Positions 23,703 through 32,626 of a stretch of DNA of 64,000 nt are shown here, one piece after another (positions within the stretch are counted from its first letter, which is position 1; each line of letters starts with the position of its first letter). The stretch spans positions 57,052 to 121,051 of the forward strand of contig ONLD01000001.1 in assembly GCA_900318565.1 (NCBI GenBank), read 5' to 3'. The notes under the pieces were generated by a model. The model made no database searches. It was not told where the DNA came from and saw nothing but the letters and a program-made list of their open reading frames with translations. The stretch comes from an uncultured Bacteroidales bacterium. Its GTDB lineage: Bacteria; Bacteroidota; Bacteroidia; Bacteroidales; UBA932. Both the position numbers and the translations under genes were made by a program.

Positions 23703-24832
23703 AGCGAGAAACGGTTTTTGTATTTGACAAAGCGCCGGTCAGCGCCGCTGTTGTACTTATCCACCGCCTCGGCGTCAAAGCCGGAGCGGCGCATCTTGCG
23801 GGTGAGGCAGCGCCCCTTGCGCATCTCCCGCCTCTCGGCGCAGCGGACCTTGCGCTCAATGCGGCGCAGAGCCCGGGCATCGACCATCTTGACCTCCGAC
23901 TCATCGGAGTGCACGCTGAGGTACAGGGCCACGGCAAGGCGGTTGGCTTCGGCACGCCCGGTAAGGCATTCCGGGATACGGGAACCCGCCGCCACCCACA
24001 CGGGGACGGCATAGCAGCAGGGAGTGTAGCCCGGGGCGCACCACATCATTCCGGAGTCCAGGGGCTCGCCGGGGGCGGGCCCTTCGATGACTACGCAGGC
24101 CGTGGTGGTGCTGCGCGGGATGAAGTCGTGCTCCTCCAGCAGGCCGCTGCGGGTGGCGCGGAGGGCGTCGGTGCCGTCCTTGTAGAAGGTCCTCCCGGCA
24201 GTGAAGAAGAACTCCGGAGTGAAAGTCTTCCGCCCTTCCATCAGGCCGCCTATGGTGCGGAAGCGCTCGAAGCCCTTCCCCCTGCCTTCCTCGCCCGTGA
24301 GCGAGTAATTGGTGCGGTAGAGATAACCGCCGGGGGAGACGTCGAAGCGCGTCCAGCTGCTGTCAGAGACCTCGAAATAAGCCGCTCCGCCTTCGGCGTC
24401 GATCAGCGCGAAATTGGTGCTGAGCAGCATCGGCCGGGGCATTTCCTGCAGCATACGCTCGAAATCGTCCACTGTCCGGCAGCATCCGAGGGCGCGCGCC
24501 ATCAGAGGGCCCGCCTTGGTGTCGAATCCCAGGGAATCGGGGCGAAGGTTGTAGGAAAGGTTGTTGACGATGGCAAAGCCCGCGGCGTTGAGCCCGGCGT
24601 AAGCAAGGGTACAGAGGCTGTCCCGCGTGGGGAACAGGGCCGTGTAGGGTATTTCCACGCCCTCGCTTATGTGGACGATGCGGTTGTACGGGTCGGAAGC
24701 GTCACGCTGCTTCCAGAGCATAGGACGCCCGGACGCGCTCGCGCCCGCCGACACGATAGCGGTCGTGCAGGCGAGGGCTTCGCCGCCCAGAAACAGCAGG
24801 AATCCTGCGAGTATGGCCCCGATGCGTCTCAT
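23699..24832 (-). CDS. Exported Ntn-hydrolase (C45 / linear amide C-N hydrolase type)
   Basis: 377 residues. The signal peptide ends A-L-A just before Cys22, so signal cleavage would expose the N-terminal nucleophile: C-T-T-A-I-V-S-A-G-A-S-A-S-G-R-P-M-L-W-K-Q-R-D follows the pattern of the choloylglycine-hydrolase/acyl-CoA:6-aminopenicillanate acyltransferase superfamily. Later N-N-L-S-Y-N-L and R-T-N-Y-S fit the fold's conserved Asn and Arg/Asn sites. These enzymes cleave amide bonds in small molecules or peptides. The C-terminal ~60 residues are rich in Arg/Lys. It overlaps its neighbours on both sides by 4 bases. The substrate is unknown; a cell-wall peptide or N-acyl amino acid would fit the locus. 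Confidence 0.78.
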   Translation of the reverse strand: MRRIGAILAGFLLFLGGEALACTTAIVSAGASASGRPMLWKQRDASDPYNRIVHISEGVEIPYTALFPTRDSLCTLAYAGLNAAGFAIVNNLSYNLRPDSLGFDTKAGPLMARALGCCRTVDDFERMLQEMPRPMLLSTNFALIDAEGGAAYFEVSDSSWTRFDVSPGGYLYRTNYSLTGEEGRGKGFERFRTIGGLMEGRKTFTPEFFFTAGRTFYKDGTDALRATRSGLLEEHDFIPRSTTTACVVIEGPAPGEPLDSGMMWCAPGYTPCCYAVPVWVAAGSRIPECLTGRAEANRLAVALYLSVHSDESEVKMVDARALRRIERKVRCAERREMRKGRCLTRKMRRSGFDAEAVDKYNSGADRRFVKYKNRFSL

Positions 24833-26019
24833 TTGCGGATTTTATAGCCCCAGTAGGCGTAGAACATAATAAGCAGGTAGAACGGCAGGCATATCCAGTA
24901 GGCGTTCTGATTCCCCACCCAGTCCTTCATCGAGCCGAAGAGCAGCGGGATGAGGGCGCCGCCGCCGATGGAAGCCACCAGCAGCGAGGAGCCTTTCTTC
25001 GTGAACTTGCCGAGGTCCACGATGGCAAGCGGCCAGATGGCGGGATACATCAGCGAGCAGGCGAAGCTGAGCAGAGCCACGCACCACACGGAGACCTGCG
25101 GAGGCGTCAGCACGATGAGCAGCGAATCCACCACGGCCAGCCAGGTGCAGATGCGGAGCGCCTTCACCTGGGAAATGAACTTGGGAATGCACAGGATGCC
25201 TATTACGTAGCCCGCGGCCATTCCTATGCCGGGCCAGATGGTGTAGCTCTCGGGGTTGGGAAGGCCGAGGCCCTGGGCATAGTCGAGCACGGTCAGCAGC
25301 GCCAGGTTCTCCACGCCCACATAGACAAAGAGCGCCAGGGCGCCGAGCACCAGGTGCGGGAACTCCCAGATGCTCTTCTTGCCGGCGGCGTAGGGGCAGT
25401 CCTCCTCGTTCTCTTCGCCCTGCGCCTTGATTTCCTCGAGCGGGGCGAAGATGGTCACGATGCCCAGAAGCACCACGACGCCGATGATGATGAGCAGCGG
25501 CGTGTCGAGGTCCTGAAGTCCCACGGCCTCGATGGGCTTGCGGGTCACGGCGGCGATGAACACGGAGGGCAGCGCCAGGGCTATGGAGTTGCATATACCC
25601 ATTATGCTGATGCGGCGTGCGGCACTGTCGATGGGCCCGAGTATGGTCACATAGGGGTTGATCGCGGCCTGGAGCACGGTATTGGCCGTGCCGCTGATGA
25701 AGCAGGCGAGAAGGTAGAGGGCGAAACTCTCGAGCCGCGCCGCCGGGATAAAGAGGCCGAATGCTATCGCAAACATAAAGAAGCTCAGCGACATAGTCTT
25801 CTTGTAGCCTATCTTGGCAATGATGCTCGATGCGGGGAAGCTGAACACCAGGAAGGCCAGGAAGGTGGCTGCGATGACCAGGTAACTCTGCGCCGAAGTA
25901 AGATGCAGATTATTCTCCAGGAACGGCACGAAATAGCCGTTGATACCCGTGGCGAACCCCACGGTAAAAAACATCATCCCTATAAATGCCAGGGGAACAA
26001 TATAATTCTTATTCGCCAT
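24829..26019 (-). CDS. FHS-family sugar MFS transporter (FucP/NagP-like)
   Basis: 396 residues with 12 predicted membrane segments. The stretch G-T-A-N-T-V-L-Q-A-A-I-N-P-Y-V-T-I-L-G-P after the fourth helix pair is typical of the fucose/glucose-galactose/GlcNAc proton symporters used by Bacteroidota. It overlaps the kinase gene by 11 bases and the C45 gene by 4. Beside an amino-sugar kinase, MurQ and two GH20 enzymes, the likely cargo is GlcNAc or MurNAc; specificity cannot be read from the sequence. Confidence 0.87.
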   Translation of the reverse strand: MANKNYIVPLAFIGMMFFTVGFATGINGYFVPFLENNLHLTSAQSYLVIAATFLAFLVFSFPASSIIAKIGYKKTMSLSFFMFAIAFGLFIPAARLESFALYLLACFISGTANTVLQAAINPYVTILGPIDSAARRISIMGICNSIALALPSVFIAAVTRKPIEAVGLQDLDTPLLIIIGVVVLLGIVTIFAPLEEIKAQGEENEEDCPYAAGKKSIWEFPHLVLGALALFVYVGVENLALLTVLDYAQGLGLPNPESYTIWPGIGMAAGYVIGILCIPKFISQVKALRICTWLAVVDSLLIVLTPPQVSVWCVALLSFACSLMYPAIWPLAIVDLGKFTKKGSSLLVASIGGGALIPLLFGSMKDWVGNQNAYWICLPFYLLIMFYAYWGYKIRK

Positions 26020-26863
26020 TGTTCAGATGATATTTGATAAGTCCTTCCATAGGGGCCTGAAGGATATTGCCCATACGCATACCGAATTCTTCTACGACAT
26101 TCTGCAGAAGAGGCCTGAAGTAATATGCCACCGAGCCCACGGCGTTGAAGGTATAAGTCTGATAGTCAGGATAATGGGTAACTATGAGCTTAAAGAACTG
26201 CCGGAAGGCGTCGGTGACGAGGTCCGGGAAATAGGGGTCGAAATCCAGATTTGCGGCGATGAACTTGGCATACTGGGCGCAGAAGCGGTTGGGGAAAGGC
26301 TTGGTGTATATTATATCCAGCAGCTCATCGTTGTTATGGCCCAGTTCCTTACCCACGAGTTCATATACTTTCGGCGGCATATTGCGGCGTATGTAGTCAG
26401 TAATCATACGCTTGCCCAGATTGGCCCCGCTGCCTTCGTCTCCGAGGATGAAACCGCAGCTGTCCACGTTCAGGCCCTCGTTGCAGCCGTCGTAGAGGCA
26501 GCTGTTGGCGCCAGTGCCGAGAATCGCGGCGAAGCCGGGCTCGGTCTGCAGAAGCGCACGGCAGGAAGCCAGGGTGTCCATAGCGATAAATACCTTCCCC
26601 GCCTTGGTGAAGACCTTCAGCAGCGTCTCCTCCATAAAGGGATACTGGAGAGGGGTCACGCCGGCACCGTAAAAGTAAATCTCGCTGACTTCATCCACGG
26701 GAAAGCCCTCGGGCAGGCTGGACTTGATGTCCTCGACTATCTGGGGACCGGTAATATAGTTGGGGTTATATCCCTGAGTAAAGAATCCTATGCGGGTCCG
26801 ACCGTCCTTGCTCACACAAGCCCATTCGGTCTTAGAAGCTCCGCTGTCTGCTATAAGTATCAT
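26009..26863 (-). CDS. BadF/BadG-family amino-sugar kinase (GlcNAc or MurNAc kinase, NagK/MurK-like)
   Basis: 284 residues, the normal length. ASKHA-fold motifs are present: phosphate-1 loop A-D-S-G-A-S-K-T-E-W at the N terminus, phosphate-2 loop I-L-G-T-G-A-N-S near residue 116, and F-I-L-G-D-E-G-S-G-A-N-L-G. Bacteroidota members of this family phosphorylate GlcNAc, and in Tannerella a relative (MurK) phosphorylates MurNAc before MurQ acts. With murQ encoded 12 kb upstream in the same locus, MurNAc is a credible substrate; GlcNAc is equally possible. It is cytoplasmic. Confidence 0.87.
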   Translation of the reverse strand: MILIADSGASKTEWACVSKDGRTRIGFFTQGYNPNYITGPQIVEDIKSSLPEGFPVDEVSEIYFYGAGVTPLQYPFMEETLLKVFTKAGKVFIAMDTLASCRALLQTEPGFAAILGTGANSCLYDGCNEGLNVDSCGFILGDEGSGANLGKRMITDYIRRNMPPKVYELVGKELGHNNDELLDIIYTKPFPNRFCAQYAKFIAANLDFDPYFPDLVTDAFRQFFKLIVTHYPDYQTYTFNAVGSVAYYFRPLLQNVVEEFGMRMGNILQAPMEGLIKYHLNNGE

Positions 26864-26875
26864 ATTTATAAGTTG

Positions 26876-29113
26876 TTAGTTTTCAAACATACCGTTAAGG
26901 TCCGGCACTCCTCCGAGCCCGTAGCGGAACAGCACCACGCCAGTAGCCTTCGTGCCGGCGAAGAGGGAGCAGTCGCTGCGAATTTTGGAATCGCTCATAG
27001 GCACCGTGCTTGCGCTGTCCGTATCTTCGTAGGTGGTGAGGCCAGCCCAGACCTGCGCCGGGGCGCCCTTGGTCGCAAAGTGGTTTGCCACGTTGACCGC
27101 CCAGGCCTGCCCGCCGCTGCGATAGCCGCCGGTACGGAAATAAATCATCGGAATCAGGATGTCCATATATTTTCCCATCTGGGCAGGATTCTGGCCATAG
27201 TAGTATTCACTGTCGGGCTCCGGCATCAGCGCGGCAGACAGGATGATATCCGGATTCGCGGCCTTGGTCGCGGCATTAATCTGGCGGCAGAACTCCGTGA
27301 CGCAGCCCGTGGCGGTGATTTCTGCGGAGGGGTTGTGCTTGTAGGCCGTGCCTCCGAAACGGATGTAGTCCAGGTGGATGCCGTCCACGCCGTAGCCGAC
27401 GTATTTGACGGCCCTGCCGATGACTTCGTCGAAGTATTCCTGGTCGTAGCGGTTGTTTTCGTCATCGACTGGATTGACCCAGCTGCCGCCACTGTAGAAG
27501 CACTGGAGCCAGATGTGTACTTTCAGGCCCTGGGCGTGCGCCGACTTGATGAACGCCAGGGTCGATGAGAGGCCGTGGCTGGTAAACGCCACCTCGTGCA
27601 GGAAGATGTTCTGAATGTTGTTGCCCGCGAGCACGTCTAGGTTGACGGAATTCATATACTGCGACCAGAGCCAGATGCCGGTATTGGAGTCCTTGTCGGA
27701 CACGCGCCCGGACTGGAACAGTTCGCAGCGGATGATGGCATCGTCCGGCACTTCCGTACCCTTCTCGAAGCCGTTGTCCAGCATATACTTGAAGAAGAAG
27801 GCATAGGTGAGCAATGCCCGCATCGAACAGAAGCTGCCGGTGTATGCTGTAATCGGGGCCCTTGGATAGGTGCACATATTGGTGATTGCCTGGCCGCTCT
27901 GGAAGTTGAGCGAGCGCTGCGCCCAGTTGTCCAGCACATCGGTCCCGACCACGTGCGAGACGCCTTCCGTGGTGCGGAAATAGCCGCCGTTGCCGGGGGC
28001 CTCGTTGTAGGGATTCGCACCCCAGTAGTAGCCGTGGGTCTCTGGGACGGGAGTCTCGCCCATCGACTGTGCGCCGCCCGCGAGGGCCGGGATGGAGCCG
28101 GCTCCGTAGTGGGTGCGGTCGAGTCCGTCGTAACCGCGGATCAGCAGATAGCTGCGCAGGGCGGTCTCAAGCATATCGGCGGTGTTGTAGGTCTTGCCGC
28201 CCACCTTTATCGTGGTGGTGGAAGGTACGTAGTGCGCTCCGGGCACGTTCCAGTCGCCGCCGGAGTAGTTCTCGCCCTTGAGCAGGTCGATGGTACCGAC
28301 GGTAGCGGCCCAGATATCCAGGATTTTGATGTATTCCTGCGCAAACGCCTTTATGGTAGCGATGCCTTCGTAAGCGAAGACCGGCGTAGGATACACCGTG
28401 CCGGCGGCAAGCGTCACGGCGCCGGACTTCTTAACCATAGAGAGGCCGCCTGTATCAACTATCTTGACGGAAAAGCCTTTGGAGTAATTCCCCGGTGGCA
28501 CGGCGACGTACACCGTAACCGCCTCGGCGCCAAGGGTCTTGCCCACGGGCACGCGCACCGTCTTGTCCGCGGCGGCCGTGGACGAGGGCGTCAGGGCCCC
28601 GGATGCGTAATCGAGATGGAATGCGCCGCTCACCTGCTCGCCGCCGAGGCCGGAGAACTCCACATAGTCAATGGACGGAGAACCGCTGCCGGCTTTAATC
28701 TGAAGTTTGATTACGGCCGCTATAGCCTTGAAGGTCAGATGGTCCCCGGACACCGCATAAGCCGCCATAGGAAGCGCGGTCTGCTCCGCAGGAAGGCTGA
28801 CGGCGCCTTCGGAAGTCCATATGGATGAGGGATAGACGCCCTTCTTCTCTGCCGCAAGGGTCTGAGCGAAAGTGAAATCCGCTTTTGCAGCAGGAGAAGC
28901 GACGGAAACAGGCTGCGACGCCACTCCGTTGACACAGATTGCATCTCCCGATTCCCAATACACTTTATTGCCGTCGATGAGCGTCTTGCCGCTTTCAAGC
29001 CCCGCAGTGATGATGGTGCCGGCAGCGGACTCGACTCCCTCAAGCGCCTTGGAACAGCCGGAAACAAAAACGATGACGGAAAGAAAAGATGCTAAAATCC
29101 GTGTCAGCTGCAT
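26876..29113 (-). CDS. Lipoprotein: fimbrillin-like domain, PMBR-like module and GHL10-like glycosidase domain
   Basis: 745 residues, lipobox F-V-S-G-C (Cys20). Residues ~25-250 follow the fimbrillin-like pattern (K-V-Y-W-E-S-G-D-A-I-C-V-N-G). Residues ~255-460 are one copy of the repeated module seen in this locus: A-Q-E-Y-I-K-I-L-D-I-W, then I-K-V-G-G-K-T-Y-N-T-A-D-M-L-E-T-A-L-R-S-Y, then V-L-D-N-W-A-Q-R-S and T-N-M-C-T-Y-P-R. Its core matches the pseudomurein-binding-repeat pattern. From ~465 a GHL10-like (beta/alpha)8 domain follows: G-I-W-L-W-S, H-I-W-L-Q-C-F-Y, G-V-D-G-I-H-L-D-Y-I-R-F-G-G, S-A-A-L-M-P-E-P, V-V-L-F-R-Y-G-L-G. It looks like a surface-anchored wall-binding hydrolase; the bond cleaved is unknown. 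Confidence 0.72.
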   Translation of the reverse strand: MQLTRILASFLSVIVFVSGCSKALEGVESAAGTIITAGLESGKTLIDGNKVYWESGDAICVNGVASQPVSVASPAAKADFTFAQTLAAEKKGVYPSSIWTSEGAVSLPAEQTALPMAAYAVSGDHLTFKAIAAVIKLQIKAGSGSPSIDYVEFSGLGGEQVSGAFHLDYASGALTPSSTAAADKTVRVPVGKTLGAEAVTVYVAVPPGNYSKGFSVKIVDTGGLSMVKKSGAVTLAAGTVYPTPVFAYEGIATIKAFAQEYIKILDIWAATVGTIDLLKGENYSGGDWNVPGAHYVPSTTTIKVGGKTYNTADMLETALRSYLLIRGYDGLDRTHYGAGSIPALAGGAQSMGETPVPETHGYYWGANPYNEAPGNGGYFRTTEGVSHVVGTDVLDNWAQRSLNFQSGQAITNMCTYPRAPITAYTGSFCSMRALLTYAFFFKYMLDNGFEKGTEVPDDAIIRCELFQSGRVSDKDSNTGIWLWSQYMNSVNLDVLAGNNIQNIFLHEVAFTSHGLSSTLAFIKSAHAQGLKVHIWLQCFYSGGSWVNPVDDENNRYDQEYFDEVIGRAVKYVGYGVDGIHLDYIRFGGTAYKHNPSAEITATGCVTEFCRQINAATKAANPDIILSAALMPEPDSEYYYGQNPAQMGKYMDILIPMIYFRTGGYRSGGQAWAVNVANHFATKGAPAQVWAGLTTYEDTDSASTVPMSDSKIRSDCSLFAGTKATGVVLFRYGLGGVPDLNGMFEN

Positions 29114-29131
29114 AACTCAATCTTTAAATGG

Positions 29132-29162
29132 GGACAGCAGGGGCGGTCGGGCCCCTGCTGCC
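29132..29162 (-). promoter_or_regulatory. Intergenic hairpin after the 803-residue gene
   Basis: CAGCAGGGGC (29135-29144) pairs with 29151-29160 around the loop GGTCGG, between two genes of the same transcript. On the minus strand there is no T-run after the stem, so it is not a classical terminator. A hairpin with a different stem but nearly the same loop (GGTCAG) follows the 1216-residue gene at 33750. It may protect the 3' end of processed mRNA or cause partial attenuation. Confidence 0.65.
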
Positions 29163-29171
29163 AAAAAAGTT

Positions 29172-31583
29172 TTATTCCACACCCAAAAGTTCGGAACGGA
29201 TACTCTGGGAGCCGGCCAAACCATCGGCCTTCTCAAGATTGTTGTCAAGCATATACTCGAAGAAGAAGGCGTAGGTAATCAGAGCCCTCATTGAGCTGAA
29301 ACTTCCGGTATATGAAGTTATGGGTCCGCGCGGATAGGTGCACATATTCGATATAGTCTTTCCGTTCTGGAAGTTAAGGGCGCGCATAGCCCAATTGTCG
29401 AGCACATCTATGCTTGCAACGTGTGAGGTACCGGACGTAGTACGGAAATACCCGCCGTTGCCGGATGTCTCGTTGTATGGACTTGCGCCCCACATATATC
29501 CGTGGGTTTCAGGCACATTCGTCTCACTCATACTTTTAGCGCCGTCAGCCAGGGCGGCTATCGAGCCGGCACCGACACTGGTCCGGTCAAGTCCGTTGTA
29601 GCCGCGGACCAGAAGATAACTCCTGATGGCTGTTTCGAACATATCGGCCGTGTTGTAAGTCTTGCCGCCCACCGTTATCGTGGTCGTGGAAGGGATGTAA
29701 TGAGCATTCTCTACATTATAGCTGCCGCCGGTATAGCTCTCACCCTTGAGCAAGTCTATGGTACCGGTGGTATTATCCCAGATTTCCAGGATCTTAACGT
29801 ACTCCTGCGCGAAGTCCTTGATAGTGGCAGGAGCCGGAGCCGTGTACTCCGCCTGGCTGACTTTAATCTCAAGGCCCTCGGTGACATTGCCGCCGCTGAT
29901 AGTGACCTTGCCCTCGCGGGCCGCTCCGGTGTTGGCCGCTACGCTCACATCTACAGTAATCTTGCCGGCGCTGCCGGATGAAGGACTTACTGTAATCCAG
30001 CCGTCCGAGGCAGTCGCAGTCCAGTCAGTGTAGGCATCAAAGGACGCCGCCTGGGTCTGGGCGTCACAGCCGAACGAGAGCCCGGTCGTGGTAAGCTTGA
30101 TATCGGGCCTGTTCTGTGTCTCCAGTCCGAAGAGCTCTGAGCGGATGACCACGTCGGCGCCAAGTGCGTCTGCCTTGTCCAAGTTGTTGTCAAGCATATA
30201 CTTGAAGAAGAATGCATAGGTGAGCAGGGCGCGTCCGGAACTGAAGCAGCCGCCGTAGTTGGTGATGGGATCACGGGGATAGCCGCAAAGGTTGGTAATC
30301 ACCTTGTCGTGGGTCATTGCCCAGTTGACTGACCTCTGGGCCCAGTTGTCCAGAATCACGGGATCCACCTGGCCATAATACTGCAGGCCGCCGATTGTCT
30401 TGTACAGATAGCCGCCGTTGCTGCTCTCGATAAGAGGACTGCCGAATTTATAGCCGTGGGTCTGAGGAACCGGCGCGTCCATTGAAACGGGAGTCGTGCT
30501 CGCAAAGGCGCCCCAGCCGGCCACGTTGGTGGCGTTGCCGTCCCAGCCGCGAAGCAGCAGATAGGAGCGGAGTGCGGTCTCAAGCATATCGCCGGTGGTA
30601 TAGGTCTTGTCGCCGACCGTAACGGTGAAGTCACTTGGCACATAGTGTGCGTTCTCGACCACATCGGTGTCGCCATCCTGCGCCAGAGCCCAGTTGGAAG
30701 TGCGCTTGATTGTCCCGACATTTTTCTCCCACTCGTCCAGGATCTTCACATAAGCCTTGGCGAATGCCTTGATGGTGCCGTCGTCCTCGAATTCGGTCAC
30801 GGGAGTGGGATACACGGTGCCGGCTTTGAGGGTAATGGCGGCAGCGTGCTTGATCATTGAAGCTCCGCCAGCATCGACCACCTTGACCGTGAAGCCTTTG
30901 GAATAATTTGCCGGAGGCACGGCGATGAACACGGCAGTCTGTCCGGCCCCCAGGGTTTTGCCCACCGAGACTCTGACAGCCTTGTCGGAGTCTGAATATG
31001 AAGGCAGAGAAGAAATGGTGCCGGAGGAATAATCCACGCTGAACTCACCGCTCACCTGCTCGCCGTTGTTGCCGGAGAACTCGACATACTCGATGGGGGC
31101 GGAAGTTGATCCAGCCGTGAGTCCGACTTTGATGACAGCTGCTATGTGCTTGAATTTAAGGCTGTTTCCCGATTCGGCATAAGCCACCATCGGCAGGGCG
31201 TTCTGTCCGAAAGACACGTCGGTGCCTGCTCCCTGCTCGGAGGGCAGGAGGATAGAGCCCTCGGCTTTCCAGACAGAGGCCGGATAGACTGCCTTCTTGG
31301 CTTCTGCAAGGGTCTCGGAGAATTCGAAGTCCGCCTTGGCGGCGGGAGCCTCGATTTTAAGGGACTCGGATTTGATTCCATTGACGGCAATGGCATCACC
31401 GGCTTCCCAATAAACTTTCTTACCGTCCGGCTGGAGGGCGGTCTTGGTGTCATTCAAACCGGCTGTAATGACGGTGCCGCCCTTTCCAAAGGGGGTCTCG
31501 TCGCCGATTTCAGCTACCTTGGAGCATCCCGCTGCAAGGGCGAGGACTGCGAGAGCAGACGCAAAGATTCTTAATGTCTTCAT
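29172..31583 (-). CDS. Lipoprotein: fimbrillin-like domain, PMBR-like module, BACON-like domain, second PMBR-like module
   Basis: 803 residues, lipobox L-A-A-G-C (Cys20). Domain order: fimbrillin-like sandwich (~25-265; K-K-V-Y-W-E-A-G-D-A-I-A-V-N-G), module 1 (~270-485), BACON-like domain (~490-580; A-S-D-G-W-I-T-V-S-P-S-S-G), module 2 (~588-803). Each module has an A-x-x-Y-V-K-I-L-x-x-W helix, an H-Y-[VI]-P...V-G-[DG]-K-T-Y-[NT]-T core and a second half with [VI]-L-D-N-W-A-x-R. No catalytic domain is visible, so this is probably a surface wall-binding protein. It ends S-E-L-L-G-V-E, like the final repeats of the 1216-residue protein. Confidence 0.72.
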   Translation of the reverse strand: MKTLRIFASALAVLALAAGCSKVAEIGDETPFGKGGTVITAGLNDTKTALQPDGKKVYWEAGDAIAVNGIKSESLKIEAPAAKADFEFSETLAEAKKAVYPASVWKAEGSILLPSEQGAGTDVSFGQNALPMVAYAESGNSLKFKHIAAVIKVGLTAGSTSAPIEYVEFSGNNGEQVSGEFSVDYSSGTISSLPSYSDSDKAVRVSVGKTLGAGQTAVFIAVPPANYSKGFTVKVVDAGGASMIKHAAAITLKAGTVYPTPVTEFEDDGTIKAFAKAYVKILDEWEKNVGTIKRTSNWALAQDGDTDVVENAHYVPSDFTVTVGDKTYTTGDMLETALRSYLLLRGWDGNATNVAGWGAFASTTPVSMDAPVPQTHGYKFGSPLIESSNGGYLYKTIGGLQYYGQVDPVILDNWAQRSVNWAMTHDKVITNLCGYPRDPITNYGGCFSSGRALLTYAFFFKYMLDNNLDKADALGADVVIRSELFGLETQNRPDIKLTTTGLSFGCDAQTQAASFDAYTDWTATASDGWITVSPSSGSAGKITVDVSVAANTGAAREGKVTISGGNVTEGLEIKVSQAEYTAPAPATIKDFAQEYVKILEIWDNTTGTIDLLKGESYTGGSYNVENAHYIPSTTTITVGGKTYNTADMFETAIRSYLLVRGYNGLDRTSVGAGSIAALADGAKSMSETNVPETHGYMWGASPYNETSGNGGYFRTTSGTSHVASIDVLDNWAMRALNFQNGKTISNMCTYPRGPITSYTGSFSSMRALITYAFFFEYMLDNNLEKADGLAGSQSIRSELLGVE

Positions 31584-31595
31584 AGGTCAAACATT

Positions 31596-31718
31596 TTAAA
31601 TCCAAGGAATCTCTTCTCCTGTCTCCAGGTCTTCGATATCCCCGCTCGCGGCGATAAGCGAATAGGTCAGCATTTCCAGAAATTCAATTTCCGGGGCGAG
31701 ATAAGATGTTTTTTTCAT
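31596..31718 (-). CDS. Small 40-residue protein
   Basis: A clean ORF begins M-K-K-T-S-Y-L-A-P-E-I-E-F-L and ends with G-E-E-I-P-W-I. It sits 12 bases from each neighbour, the same spacing used between several real genes of this operon. The M-K-K-x-Y-x-x-P-E-x-E leader followed by an A-A-S-G-D stretch is a pattern seen in many tiny Bacteroidales proteins encoded beside surface lipoproteins; their role is unknown. There is no lipobox and no membrane helix. Confidence 0.7.
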   Translation of the reverse strand: MKKTSYLAPEIEFLEMLTYSLIAASGDIEDLETGEEIPWI

Positions 31719-31730
31719 AGGATTGATAAA

Positions 31731-32615
31731 TTATTTTGTTTTCAATTCATTCAGGTCGGGAAGGTCACCAAGGCCGTAGCGGAAGAGCACAACGCCCTCG
31801 GCCATAGTGGAATCCCTGAACATACGGCAGTCGCGAAGGATTCCGTCGGCATCCATAGGCACCACTTTCTCGGTCTCCGTGTCCACGTAGGTGGTCAGTC
31901 CGGCCCACACCTTGGCGGGAGCGCCCTTGGTGGCGAAGTGGTCGGCGACCATCTTGGCCCACGGAGCGCCGCCGGAGCGGTAGGAATCACAGTGGAAGTA
32001 AATCATAGGCATCAGGATGTCGATGTACTGTCCCATCTGGGCAGGGTCCTGGCCGTAGTAGTACTCGCTGTCGGGTTCGGGCATCAGGGCGGCCGACAGG
32101 ATAATGTCCGGATTCGCGGCCTTGGTCGCGGCATTGATCTGGCGGCAGAACTCGGTCACGCAGCCCGTGGCTGTGATTTCCTCGGAAGGATTGTGCTTGT
32201 GGGCGGTGCCGCCGAAGCGGATGTAATCCAGGTGGATGCCGTCCACGCCGTAGCCCACGTACTTGACCGCACGCTCAATCACCTCGTCGAAGTATTCCTG
32301 GTCGTAGCAGTTGAGCGAATCCTTGACGGGATTGATCCACTTGCCGTCCTTGTAGAAGCACTGGAACCAGATGTGCACTTTCATCCCACGCTTCTGCGCC
32401 TCTTTCACGAAGGCGAGGGTGGAATCCACTCCGTGGCGCTCGAAAGCCACCTCGTGCAGGATGATGTTGCCGATGTCCTTGCGGGCGAATTCGTCCAGAT
32501 CGACATCATTCATATACTTGGACCACAGCCAGATACCGTTGGTATTGGGCTCAGCGGCAGGCTTGCAGGCGGCGAGGGCCAGCGCAAGGAAAAGAAAACT
32601 AAGGAATCGTTTCAT
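31731..32615 (-). CDS. GHL10-like glycosidase-fold lipoprotein (catalytic domain alone)
   Basis: 294 residues, lipobox A-L-A-A-C (Cys17), followed almost at once by the GHL10-like domain: G-I-W-L-W-S-K-Y-M-N, H-I-W-F-Q-C-F-Y, Y-G-V-D-G-I-H-L-D-Y-I-R-F-G-G, A-A-L-M-P-E-P-D-S-E-Y-Y-Y-G-Q, W-A-G-L-T-T-Y, G-V-V-L-F-R-Y-G-L-G. It is strikingly similar to the C-terminal half of the 745-residue protein, so one arose by duplication and gain or loss of the binding domains. Asp and Glu in H-L-D-Y and M-P-E-P are candidate catalytic residues. It is probably a membrane-anchored glycan hydrolase. Confidence 0.77.
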   Translation of the reverse strand: MKRFLSFLFLALALAACKPAAEPNTNGIWLWSKYMNDVDLDEFARKDIGNIILHEVAFERHGVDSTLAFVKEAQKRGMKVHIWFQCFYKDGKWINPVKDSLNCYDQEYFDEVIERAVKYVGYGVDGIHLDYIRFGGTAHKHNPSEEITATGCVTEFCRQINAATKAANPDIILSAALMPEPDSEYYYGQDPAQMGQYIDILMPMIYFHCDSYRSGGAPWAKMVADHFATKGAPAKVWAGLTTYVDTETEKVVPMDADGILRDCRMFRDSTMAEGVVLFRYGLGDLPDLNELKTK

Positions 32616-32626
32616 ATCTCAGTGTA

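Noticed and set aside
29125-29172. The hairpin at 29132 as a rho-independent terminator
   Set aside because: On the minus strand the T-run precedes the stem and does not follow it; on the plus strand the stem is followed by A residues and no gene ends there.
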